DNA of 20,000 bases from Symbiodinium natans (taxonomy: Eukaryota > Sar > Dinophyceae > Suessiales > Symbiodiniaceae): the NCBI GenBank assembly GCA_905221605.1, contig CAJNDS010002301.1, positions 1,475,692 to 1,495,691 on the forward strand, read 5' to 3'. Below, piece after piece: positions 17,472 to 19,790 of the stretch. The stretch's first letter is position 1, and each line of letters begins with the position of its first letter. Position numbers and translations under genes: made by a program. Under the pieces are notes generated by a model that ran no database searches, was not told the origin of the DNA, and saw only the letters and a program-made list of their open reading frames with translations.

Positions 17472-18381
17472 CTTCCTCTTTCTCTCTTTCTCTTTATCTT
17501 TGTTTTTTACTCGCTCTCTCTCTCTCTCTCTCTCTCTTCTTCTCTCGCTCTCTCGCACTTTCTCGACACACACACACACACACACAGACACACACGCATA
17601 CAGGCACGAGCACCAGCGACCTTGCCCATAAGTCCCATAAGCCACGTGAAACAGAGATTCCGAACCCATGGCGGGACACATACGCGGCGGGGAGCGCAAG
17701 GACTTTCTGACCACAAAGTACGAGATCAACAGACAGGAAACAGCGGAAACAGAAAGACAATAATGGGAGGGAAGCCATTTCGGGGGTTCCTAGCATATGG
17801 GGGGATACAAGGGAACCCCAATTTGGAGAAATATTCACATCTGAAAAAGAGACTTCATTCATCAGGTTTCCAGGGTTGTAGGTTCTTTTTATCAAGCGAG
17901 CCCACAACCCAATTCCTCTAAAACCCTAAACCCCAAACCCTAAACCCCAACCGTAAACCCCAATAAGCTGCAACCCCCGAACTTGAGTCGGTCAGGACAG
18001 TCTGGAGGGGTGGGCTGGTGTGTGTGGGGGGGGGGCGGCTGGGTTGCGGGGGGAAAAAGGGGGGGAGGGTGGGGGGAACCGCCTATACGTCGTGTGGGTG
18101 GCGTGGTCCTGCATGAAAAATTGTACCGACCCCACCCCCCCCCCCCCCCCCCTCGTTTTAAGGTTTTTGGGGGTGCAAGGGAGGGGGAGGGTTCCCTCCC
18201 CCAAACCATCCAACACGCCACCAGGGTCGGCGGATCCTCAACCCCACCCCCAATAGCAAAAGCCCTAGACCCCAATCCCTAAACCCCAAGCCCTAAACCC
18301 TAAACCCCAAACCCCTGCGGCAGGTTTCCAGCCTCTTATCGACTCCTGGCTGGCAGCGTTGCCGGAGACTTTCAACTTCCA
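237..18381 (+). CDS. Dynein heavy chain gene (axonemal type), 28 internal exons, both ends outside the window
   Basis: This is a spliced gene for the motor subunit of a ciliary/flagellar dynein. The motor is an AAA+ ring ATPase that drives microtubule sliding. Spliced in order, the exons read: FNRI.YIEVLSVIAQQL (right after the AAA1 Walker B), VFITMNPGYA (AAA1 sensor I region), GRSELPDNLAALFRP, MMVPDYG, LCSEQLSAQSHYDYGMRAVK, VPKFLKDDLPLFENIISDLF, then AAA2 with Walker A GPTGGGKT, LNPKSIT, LYGSFDEITREWSDGV, FDGPVDALWIE (Walker B region), MNTVLDDNKKLCLVSGEI and ASPATVSRCG. The order is exactly that of dynein heavy chains and the reading phase is consistent across all 27 introns. The sequence looks closer to single-headed inner-arm chains (DNAH1/3/6/7-like) than to outer-arm or cytoplasmic ones; that subtype is my inference from remembered family patterns. 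No start or stop codon is present. Roughly 398 of about 4000 residues are covered. Confidence 0.95.
282..1252 (+). other. Intron 1
   Basis: A GC-AG intron of 971 nt. It contains a foldback element (441-560), about 300 nt of unremarkable sequence, a C homopolymer at 887-900, CCCTAAA copies at 961-995, and a head-to-head TTTAGGG/CCCTAAA pair at 1106-1210 that could form a hairpin. The opposed open frames at 528-930 look like neither protein family nor conserved sequence. Confidence 0.7.
441..560. mobile_element. Foldback (MITE-like) element
   Basis: The outer arms pair GGGATGTTCCCCC (453-465) with its complement at 540-552. The inner arms pair GTCCTTAATCGGGATTA (477-493) with TAATCCCTATTAAGGAC (508-524) at 16 of 17 positions. 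The whole 100-nt stretch is one imperfect hairpin. No protein is encoded, so it would be non-autonomous. Confidence 0.7.
1253..1312 (+). CDS. Dynein exon 2: AAA1
   Basis: The acceptor is cctccAG|G. The exon reads LQLFSAKQAIESYNDTTELE, the variable helix between the AAA1 Walker B helix and the F-(E/D)-G-T strand. The open frame runs on to a TAG at 1335. A GA donor at 1313 restores codon E and joins FDGT of exon 3. Confidence 0.88.
1313..1985 (+). other. Intron 2
   Basis: A GA-AG intron with TTTAGGG copies at 1334-1385 just after the donor. The rest is decayed heptamers plus one unique stretch (about 1640-1820). That stretch contains a plus-strand open frame reading SARRAQQKIDTVQVVLEALT that I cannot place in dynein. 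Confidence 0.65.
1986..2018 (+). CDS. Dynein exon 3: AAA1 FDGT strand
   Basis: The acceptor is aacAG|G. It reads FDGTLITMKPT, the conserved strand before the sensor I segment. The donor is AC|GC at 2019. AC plus the first G of exon 4 makes the Thr codon, so KPT-FNVFITMNPGY is continuous. Confidence 0.93.
2019..2797 (+). other. Intron 3
   Basis: A GC-AG intron. TTTAGGG-like repeats lie at 2065-2107, then unique sequence, the long C-rich tract (2259-2468) with an A run (2469-2486), then about 280 nt of unique sequence. A KELNGFF-like open stretch near 2731 does not fit the dynein sequence at this point. Confidence 0.65.
2259..2486. repeat. Long C-rich tract with spaced single G, followed by poly-A
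   Basis: About 210 nt of C runs (mostly 7-14 long) broken by single G, T or A bases, then CACC and 18 A. The GGGGA/AGGG-rich minus-strand open frames across it are low-complexity artefacts. Homopolymer length may be wrong in the assembly. Confidence 0.95.
2798..2831 (+). CDS. Dynein exon 4: AAA1 sensor I (MNPGY)
   Basis: The acceptor is cagcAG|G. It reads FNVFITMNPGY, one of the most conserved dynein heavy chain signatures. The donor is TAC|GC at 2832, and exon 5 supplies AGRS. The minus-strand and overlapping plus-strand open frames here are shadows. Confidence 0.97.
3004..3113 (-). repeat. CCCTAAA array, C-strand
   Basis: Blocks of two or three CCCTAAA copies are separated by CCT, giving a higher-order repeat. 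It ends 7 nt before exon 5. Confidence 0.95.
3121..3171 (+). CDS. Dynein exon 5: AAA1 GRSELPDNL
   Basis: The acceptor is ctaAG|G, immediately after a CCCTAAA array. It reads AGRSELPDNLAALFRPM, completing NPGYAGR(S/T)ELPDNL. The donor is ATG|GT at 3172, one of the four GT donors. Confidence 0.97.
3172..3639 (+). other. Intron 5
   Basis: A GT-AG intron. G-strand repeats dominate the first half (3188-3345) and C-strand repeats appear at 3508-3560, followed by about 60 nt of unique sequence before exon 6. It is a good example of the inverted arrangement. Confidence 0.7.
3188..3272 (+). repeat. TTCAGGG/TTTAGGG array, G-strand
   Basis: Four TTCAGGG copies are followed by about seven perfect TTTAGGG copies, starting 17 nt after the exon 5 donor. 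Confidence 0.97.
3640..3661 (+). CDS. Dynein exon 6 (22-nt micro-exon): AAA1 MMVPDY
   Basis: The acceptor is tcgAG|G. It reads AMMVPDY plus the first base of a Gly codon. The donor G|GC at 3662 and exon 7 (GC CTT ATT) give VPDYGLIGEI, the expected dynein sequence. Seven residues and perfect phase on both sides support this very small exon. Confidence 0.92.
3937..4004 (+). CDS. Dynein exon 7: AAA1 helical region
   Basis: The acceptor is accaAG|G, after a CCCTAAA/CCCTGAA run. It reads LIGEISFYAFGFEKGRHLAK and then KM, matching the conserved (L/I)AEI.LYS.GF....LA+K helix. The donor is ATG|GT at 4005. TTTAGGG repeats begin about 25 nt downstream. Confidence 0.96.
4005..4598 (+). other. Intron 7
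   Basis: A GT-AG intron with G-strand repeats at 4029-4150 and 4200-4275 and a C homopolymer at 4340-4355. The remaining sequence to the acceptor is unique, with only weak CCCTAAA-like motifs. Confidence 0.65.
4200..4246 (+). repeat. TTTAGGG array, G-strand
   Basis: Six near-perfect TTTAGGG copies inside intron 7. Confidence 0.95.
4599..4649 (+). CDS. Dynein exon 8: AAA1 CSEQLSAQSHY
   Basis: The acceptor is gctcAG|G. It reads VTTFQLCSEQLSAQSHY, the signature helix LCSEQLS.Q.HYD(F/Y)G. The donor is TAT|GC at 4650, and exon 9 supplies DYGMRAVK. Confidence 0.97.
4650..5093 (+). other. Intron 8
   Basis: A GC-AG intron with a short G-strand run at 4696-4721 and the large CCCCAAA array near the 3' side (4871-4990). 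An A-rich stretch and one CTAAACCC come just before the acceptor. Confidence 0.7.
4871..4990 (-). repeat. CCCCAAA array, variant heptamer
   Basis: About 17 uninterrupted CCCCAAA heptamers, flanked by C homopolymers. The complement is TTTGGGG, a one-base variant of TTTAGGG. The low-complexity GFGVWGL open frames on the minus strand come from this array and are not genes. Confidence 0.97.
5094..5129 (+). CDS. Dynein exon 9: AAA1 DYGMRAVK
   Basis: The acceptor is cccaAG|G. It reads DYGMRAVKTVIE. A GC donor at 5130 (GAG|GCGGCT) gives IE-AAGLNKRQYPDQ with exon 10. A GC donor three nt later would add one Ala, so the end is uncertain by one codon. Confidence 0.93.
5130..5641 (+). other. Intron 9
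   Basis: A GC-AG intron with TTTAGGG-like repeats at 5175-5280 and a 34-bp tandem duplication at 5283-5350. A T run followed by a G run lies at 5444-5472, then decayed C-strand motifs (AACCCTGAACC, AAACCCTC) up to about 5590. Confidence 0.65.
5283..5350. repeat. 34-bp tandem duplication
   Basis: Two perfect copies of a 34-bp unit ending in GGGATTTGTAGGCCTCT lie in intron 9. Confidence 0.95.
5642..5682 (+). CDS. Dynein exon 10: AAA1 linker to lid
   Basis: The acceptor is ctcgcAG|G. It reads AAGLNKRQYPDQSE. The donor GA|GC at 5683 joins exon 11 as PDQSESQILLRALRDVN, matching the usual spacing of P...(N/S)ED..L+RALRDVN. A GA donor at 5677 would also keep frame but loses two residues. Confidence 0.87.
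5683..6210 (+). other. Intron 10
   Basis: A GC-AG intron that is mostly unique sequence. Weak G-strand motifs lie at 5860-5895, with a CCCTAAA/CCCCAAA array at 6153-6204 touching the acceptor. No gene is seen. Confidence 0.65.
6211..6247 (+). CDS. Dynein exon 11: AAA1 RALRDVN
   Basis: The acceptor is gttcAG|G, right after CCCTAAA repeats. It reads SQILLRALRDVN. The donor is AAC|GC at 6248, and exon 12 continues VPKFL. Confidence 0.94.
6439..6504 (+). CDS. Dynein exon 12: AAA1 PLFENIISDLFPG
   Basis: The acceptor is gctgAG|G. It reads VPKFLKDDLPLFENIISDLF and then PG, a hallmark dynein segment. The donor is GGG|GC at 6505. The intron before it is only 191 nt and has no telomeric array. Confidence 0.97.
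6604..6653 (-). repeat. CCCTAAA array, C-strand
   Basis: Seven perfect CCCTAAA copies in intron 12, which is only 211 nt long; no opposite-strand array is seen in it. Confidence 0.95.
6716..6744 (+). CDS. Dynein exon 13: AAA1 lid, VERPQMDYG
   Basis: The acceptor is ggccAG|G. It reads VERPQMDYG plus AG of an Arg codon, the usual (V/I)..P..DYG after DLFPG. The donor is AG|GC at 6745. Confidence 0.88.
6745..7142 (+). other. Intron 13
   Basis: A GC-AG intron with TTTAGGG-like repeats at 6777-6830 followed at once by CCCTAAA-like repeats at 6833-6852, a compact hairpin near the 5' end. The remaining 290 nt is unique and shows no dynein motif. Confidence 0.65.
7143..7168 (+). CDS. Dynein exon 14 (26 nt): lid helix before LQP
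   Basis: The acceptor is aagcAG|G. It reads LDEACHAE after completing Arg. The donor A|GC at 7169 gives DYG-RLDEACHAESLSQT-LQPTPYF, with 15 residues between DY and LQP, the spacing I expect for inner-arm chains. The local frame also continues WSLREATLPC, but using it makes the spacing too long. Confidence 0.72.
7227..7328 (+). repeat. TTTAGGG array, G-strand
   Basis: About 14 perfect TTTAGGG copies, starting 58 nt after the exon 14 donor. Confidence 0.97.
7456..7527 (+). CDS. Dynein exon 15: LQPTPYFVKKQFELFDT
   Basis: The acceptor is tccgAG|G. It reads LSQTLQPTPYFVKKQFELFD and then TRL, the helix before AAA2. A GA donor at 7528 supplies C of an Arg codon, giving TRL-RHGMMLVG. This is about one residue shorter than usual (often VRHG), so the exact 3' end is the least certain part. 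Confidence 0.88.
7528..8482 (+). other. Intron 15
   Basis: A GA-AG intron with alternating blocks: weak G-strand motifs at 7578, C-strand repeats at 7802-7850 and 8218-8232, G-strand repeats at 8286-8420, and C-strand repeats at 8421-8480 abutting the acceptor. Between the blocks is unique sequence without recognisable coding content. Confidence 0.65.
8421..8480 (-). repeat. CCCTAAA array, C-strand, abutting an acceptor
   Basis: CCCTAAA copies run directly into the cAG acceptor of the Walker A exon, so the array itself forms the pre-acceptor sequence. Confidence 0.95.
8483..8536 (+). CDS. Dynein exon 16: AAA2 Walker A
   Basis: The acceptor is aacccAG|G, and the CCCTAAA array runs right up to it. 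It reads HGMMLVGPTGGGKTCCY. GPTGGGKT is the AAA2 P-loop with the Lys-Thr pair. The donor is C|GA at 8537; joining exon 17 gives CCYRVV, the usual YRV after the AAA2 P-loop helix. Confidence 0.95.
8537..8992 (+). other. Intron 16
   Basis: A GA-AG intron. After a short G-strand motif it has unique sequence and an unusually A+T-rich patch at about 8755-8875. TTTAGGG-like repeats lie at 8935-8975 near its 3' end, opposite to the usual polarity. Confidence 0.55.
8993..9006 (+). CDS. Dynein exon 17 (14-nt micro-exon, tentative)
   Basis: The acceptor is attccAG|G. GC completes Arg, then VVRP follows. The donor is CCT|GC at 9007. The support is phase, the YRV continuation, and correct total spacing (21 residues after the first V to the Cys before LNPKS). 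It is too short to be recognised on sequence alone. Confidence 0.5.
9079..9100 (+). CDS. Dynein exon 18 (22-nt micro-exon, tentative)
   Basis: The acceptor is ctcaAG|G and the exon reads AFADHRV plus G. A GT donor at 9101 joins exon 19 as VGPEAQD. The preceding 72-nt intron is the shortest in the gene. The open frame extends upstream (GTLKLLKAF), so a longer exon is possible, but it would make AAA2 too long here. Confidence 0.45.
9101..10010 (+). other. Intron 18
   Basis: A GT-AG intron with TTTAGGG at 9137-9184, unique sequence, a G/C-strand pair at 9607-9660, decayed C-strand motifs at 9755-9840 (AAACCCTGTA-like), then TTTAGGG at 9890-9928. The last 80 nt is unique. No gene is seen. Confidence 0.55.
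10011..10027 (+). CDS. Dynein exon 19 (17-nt micro-exon, tentative)
   Basis: The acceptor is ccctgAG|G. It reads PEAQD after completing Gly. The donor is GAC|GC at 10028, and TTTAGGG-type repeats begin ten nt later, as after other exons. It joins VHVHCLNPKS of exon 20 in phase 0. Confidence 0.48.
10124..10167 (+). CDS. Dynein exon 20: AAA2 LNPKSIT
   Basis: The acceptor is cgaaAG|G. It reads VHVHCLNPKSITQN. The donor CA|GT at 10168 with exon 21 gives SITQNQLYGSFDE, equivalent to the canonical SITM(G/N)QLYG with the same length. The intron before it is 96 nt. Confidence 0.94.
10443..10605. mobile_element. MITE-like inverted-repeat element, 163 bp
   Basis: TACTTGGAGGTTCATGGTAC at the left end pairs with the complement of the right end (...CCATGAAGTTCCAAGTA). 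About 32 bp of terminal inverted repeat carries four mismatches, with weaker pairing further in (GTACTTAT/ATAAGTAC). TA at both tips may be a target duplication. No transposase is present. Confidence 0.8.
10612..10840 (-). repeat. Mixed CCCTAAA/CCCTGAA/CCCCAAA array, C-strand
   Basis: CCCTAAA, CCCTGAA and CCCCAAA heptamers occur as separate homogeneous sub-blocks (CCCCAAA at about 10755-10806), which suggests local amplification of each variant. Confidence 0.95.
11168..11838. repeat. 111-bp satellite block
   Basis: Copies begin at 11168, 11279 and 11390 (exact 111-bp spacing), followed by degenerate copies and a further copy at 11756. Each unit carries CTCTACGGGCCC, CCGAAGGCCCGAAAAGG, GGCTACCCCGAACCCC and TTAAACCCTAAC. 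The region between copies 3 and the last also repeats an AAGAAGGGG...CCAGGA segment. Confidence 0.93.
11943..11985. repeat. GC-rich hairpin
   Basis: GCGCGCGG...GGGTG, a short TTTCA loop and CACCC...GCGCGCG form an imperfect stem just upstream of the CCCTAAA array that precedes exon 21. Confidence 0.6.
11998..12126 (-). repeat. CCCTAAA array, C-strand
   Basis: About 18 copies with a single CCCTAAG variant, ending 6 nt before the acceptor of exon 21. Confidence 0.97.
12133..12190 (+). CDS. Dynein exon 21: AAA2 LYGSFDEITREWSDG
   Basis: The acceptor is cacccAG|G, directly after an 18-copy CCCTAAA array. It reads LYGSFDEITREWSDGVAAE. Three phase-0 donors are possible (GC at 12185, GA at 12188, GA at 12191). 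The last gives DGVAAEEIRNATRD with the expected length. Confidence 0.94.
12191..12737 (+). other. Intron 21
   Basis: A GA-AG intron with G-strand repeats at 12200-12250 and 12440-12490, a C homopolymer at 12644-12660, and C-strand repeats at 12662-12702 before the acceptor. It has the usual polarity. Confidence 0.68.
12738..12785 (+). CDS. Dynein exon 22: AAA2 before Walker B
   Basis: The acceptor is gcaaAG|G. It reads EIRNATRDAAQPDHHW, equivalent to R.A..D..PD+KW before the AAA2 Walker B. The donor is TGG|GC at 12786, and exon 23 supplies VMFDGPVD. Confidence 0.93.
12786..13254 (+). other. Intron 22
   Basis: A GC-AG intron with weak G-strand motifs at 12800-12833 and TTTAGGG at 13090-13114. 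The rest is unique sequence with no recognisable gene, and no C-strand array is seen. Confidence 0.6.
13255..13292 (+). CDS. Dynein exon 23: AAA2 Walker B FDGPVDALWIE
   Basis: The acceptor is gcccAG|G. It reads VMFDGPVDALWI plus GA of a Glu codon. FDGPVD is the dynein AAA2 Walker B segment. The donor is GA|GA at 13293, and exon 24 completes Glu and continues SMNTVLDDNK. Confidence 0.97.
13425..13485 (+). CDS. Dynein exon 24: AAA2 NTVLDDNKKLCL
   Basis: The acceptor is gctgAG|G. It reads SMNTVLDDNKKLCLVSGEII, the near-invariant segment after Walker B. The donor is ATC|GC at 13486. The preceding intron is 132 nt, with a C homopolymer but no telomeric array. Confidence 0.97.
13486..13813 (+). 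other. Intron 24
   Basis: A GC-AG intron with about 160 nt of unique sequence, then a CCCTAAA array grading into CCCCAAAA-type repeats at 13648-13770. About 40 nt of GC-rich sequence precedes the acceptor. Confidence 0.68.
13648..13770 (-). repeat. CCCTAAA to CCCCAAAA array, C-strand
   Basis: Perfect CCCTAAA copies change to CCCAAAA/CCCCAAAA-type units toward the 3' end, before exon 25. Confidence 0.95.
13814..13852 (+). CDS. Dynein exon 25: AAA2 LTPQMRMMFEVE
   Basis: The acceptor is accaAG|G. It reads ALTPQMRMMFEVE, the SGEII.L.P.M.M.FEVEDL strand. The donor is GAG|GA at 13853, and the TTTAGGG array starts within 10 nt. Confidence 0.96.
13861..13959 (+). repeat. TTTAGGG array, G-strand
   Basis: About 11 TTTAGGG/TTCAGGG copies then two TCTATAGGG units, starting 9 nt after the exon 25 donor. 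Confidence 0.97.
14010..14083 (-). repeat. CCCTAAA-type array, C-strand
   Basis: Partly decayed CCCTAAA/CCCTCAA copies on the 3' side of intron 25, opposite in sense to 13861-13959. Confidence 0.93.
14094..14133 (+). CDS. Dynein exon 26: AAA2 ASPATVSRCG
   Basis: The acceptor is aatcAG|G. It reads DLEVASPATVSRC plus G, a hallmark of AAA2 (DL.VASPATVSRCGM). The donor is G|GC at 14134. Confidence 0.97.
14194..14527 (+). repeat. Largest TTTAGGG array, G-strand
   Basis: About 334 bp, more than 40 heptamers, mostly perfect, with short TTGGTTTAGGG and TTAGGGG interruptions. It lies 60 nt after the exon 26 donor; a short CCCTAAA run (14608-14640) sits before exon 27. Confidence 0.97.
14661..14690 (+). 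CDS. Dynein exon 27: AAA2 MIYMEPESLG
   Basis: The acceptor is acccAG|G. GC completes Gly, then MIYMEPESL plus G, which continues SRCG. The donor is G|GC at 14691. The next intron is by far the largest (3633 nt). Confidence 0.96.
14709..14817 (+). repeat. TTTAGGG array, G-strand
   Basis: Partly decayed heptamers starting 18 nt after the exon 27 donor. Confidence 0.93.
15402..15575. repeat. About 52-bp tandem repeat, degenerate
   Basis: Three to four copies of GTTTCTAAGCA...AGGCCCCTAAACTCCCTT occur, with copies at 15402 and 15454, a shortened copy near 15500 and one at 15527. The core contains CCCTAAA. Confidence 0.85.
15621..15735. repeat. 43-bp GC-rich tandem repeat
   Basis: ATGCTC(C/A)TGATGCGC recurs at 15621, 15664 and 15707, exactly 43 bp apart, with GGGGTCCCG-type palindromic sequence between. 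Confidence 0.9.
15780..17290. repeat. G-skewed complex repeat block
   Basis: About 1.5 kb with extreme G over C bias on the plus strand. A recurring module (CTTTAAAGTCAGTCA, CTGATCGAGTCTAGAGAGGC, AAAGGGCCAGAGGCCCGTAAAA, GGCCATGAGCCACTGG) appears near 15931, 16110, 16238, 16550 and 16830, separated by GGGGTGGGG filler. Large proline-rich or glycine-rich open frames across it are compositional. Confidence 0.9.
17346..17600. repeat. TA, TC and CA microsatellites
   Basis: TA repeats at about 17346-17385, TC repeats at 17419-17535 with interruptions, and CA repeats at 17566-17597. The Ser-Leu and Arg-Glu open frames here are repeat translations. Confidence 0.95.
18324..18381 (+). CDS. Dynein exon 28: AAA2 lid, PLIDSWLAALPE
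   Basis: The acceptor is ggcAG|G, following CCCTAAA/CCCCAAA repeats. It completes Gly and reads FQPLIDSWLAALPETFNF, matching LG(W/F).PL..SWL..LP after MEP. The 3' end is uncertain: a GC donor at 18382 is assumed, but earlier GA or later GC sites are possible because I cannot find exon 29. Confidence 0.88.
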
Positions 18382-18429
18382 GCGCCAGCCCTGGAAGTCC
18401 CTCCCAAAGGGAGGGGAGGTTTACTTTTT

Positions 18430-18502
18430 GGGGTTTAGGGGTTAGGGTTTAGGGTTTAGGTTTTAGGGTTTAGGGTTTAGGTTTAGGGTTTAGGGTTTAG
18501 GG
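18430..18502 (+). repeat. TTTAGGG array, G-strand
   Basis: About ten copies with one-base slips, starting about 50 nt after exon 28. Confidence 0.95.
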
Positions 18503-18950
18503 TGTATATAGGAGTCCTTGCATGGCTTTTGCTGTGGCTTTAGGATTTGGGGGTTCGACTTGTAGATGATGCGCTTAAGATCAGATGTAGAGGATCCGAA
18601 GGCTTTGGAGATAGAGTTTGGGGCGAGTTTGTGGGCTTAGGATGTTTAAGGCATGTTGTAGGATTCGATGCGCCTGAGAGTCCAGGATTTGGGGGGGGGG
18701 GGGGGAACATTCCGAGTGTGGCAATTCGAACCGCGCAGAAACCCTAAAACCCCCAAACCCTAAACCCATGGTATGGGCCGAACTCCAGTCCTGCAGGAGA
18801 GTGGGATGTAGTGATCACGGCTGTAACTTGTTGTGAGTGCCTTGTGCTTCTGTTTGGAGCCCATCCATTGTAGCAGATTTGGGTCAAAGGACTGAGAGCA
18901 GCAGCCCCCCCACCCAACCCATCCTTCGGCCGCAACATCGCCCTGCCCTG

Positions 18951-19001
18951 TTTAGGGTTTAGGGTTTAGGGTTTGGGGTTTGGGGTTTAGGGTTTAGGGT
19001 T
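18951..19001 (+). repeat. TTTAGGG/TTTGGGG array, G-strand
   Basis: Seven heptamers, two of them TTTGGGG, with no neighbouring exon that I can identify. Confidence 0.93.
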
Positions 19002-19441
19002 CCATGTGTGTGTAGTGTACCTGGCAAGCCGCAGACGCACCTTGCTTGTCGGATTCAGGGGTTAGGGTTATAGGGTTTATGAAGGGAATATGGGAGTTTA
19101 TCGGGCTTATACAGGGCTCAAGGTTTTTCGGGTTCCTGGGGCTCTTCGAAGACAAAACGACGCAGACAAAGAATGCTGCAAGCCCATCCTCATGGCGCAC
19201 GAGCCGACCCTGGCTTTTGGGTGCGGTCTCCGGCTTCCCTGGGCCCTGGGAGCCCAAGGCGAGCCCCGGATTCTGCCCAAGGCGACTTCCGCCGTGCTTG
19301 GGGTTTGGGCCTTCTGGTGCCCTGGCCTCGCCCACACCGCACCTCGGCGGATTGGTTGCTGGAGGTTGCTGGCCCCCTGAAGCACTGGGTACTTGTTCGT
19401 GCATGAGGTAGGTGGTCAGAATTGTGCAAGAGGTACGGTAG

Positions 19442-19470
19442 GAGAGAGAGAGAGAGAGAGAGAGGGAGAG
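19442..19470. repeat. GA microsatellite
   Basis: A run of GA dinucleotides (19442-19463) followed by GGGAGAG. Confidence 0.95.
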
Positions 19471-19522
19471 ATTCTTGCAACCACTGCACCTCTTCTGCAA
19501 GAGACGGCAGAAAAGGCGCGGC

Positions 19523-19661
19523 GCCACGGCGATGCACGCAGGCTCCTGCAGCAGAGGAAGCTCCTGTGCTGCCCGCGGAGGAGTACAAATCCGACCTGCG
19601 GCTGTCCCTGCACCAAAGCGACAGCGAGACGGAGGATAGGAGGAGACGGTACGAGTCTTAG
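19523..19661 (+). other. Unassigned coding-looking stretch
   Basis: A plus-strand open stretch reads APAAEEAPVLPAEEYKSDLR and then a charged tail (HQSDSETEDRRRR) before TAG at 19660. It follows a possible acceptor (gcacgcAG|G). The composition looks coding-like, but it matches no dynein segment I know. It could be chance, an exon relic or an unusual insertion. Confidence 0.25.
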
Positions 19662-19790
19662 TCCCATTGGCTCTCCTGGCAGAGTTTCCCTTACATCTTT
19701 GCCAGGTTATGCAGCTTGAACCCTAAGCCGAATGAAGCCGAAATCAACATGCAAAACATGTCCGAGATATGTAACACTTAGCGATCAAAG

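Larger units (their letters stand above)
14691..18323 (+). other. Intron 27, 3.6 kb, repeat-rich
   Basis: A GC-AG intron bounded by a TTTAGGG array (14709-14817) and a CCCTAAA/CCCCAAA run (18262-18316). Inside are decayed G-strand repeats to about 15070, about 300 nt of unique sequence, 52-bp and 43-bp tandem repeats, the G-skewed block, and TA/TC/CA microsatellites. A short C-strand run lies at 17918-17965, followed by G- and C-homopolymer sequence at 18020-18152. Confidence 0.8.

Noticed and set aside
16790-17921. Long frames (up to 289 codons) on both strands
   Set aside because: They combine the G-skewed block with TC/CA microsatellites, giving proline-rich, Ser-Leu or Arg-Glu strings in opposing frames. 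No start context or homology is visible.
19046-19411. Overlapping frames on both strands at 19046-19588
   Set aside because: GC-rich sequence leaves several frames open at once on both strands; none carries recognisable motifs or dynein sequence.
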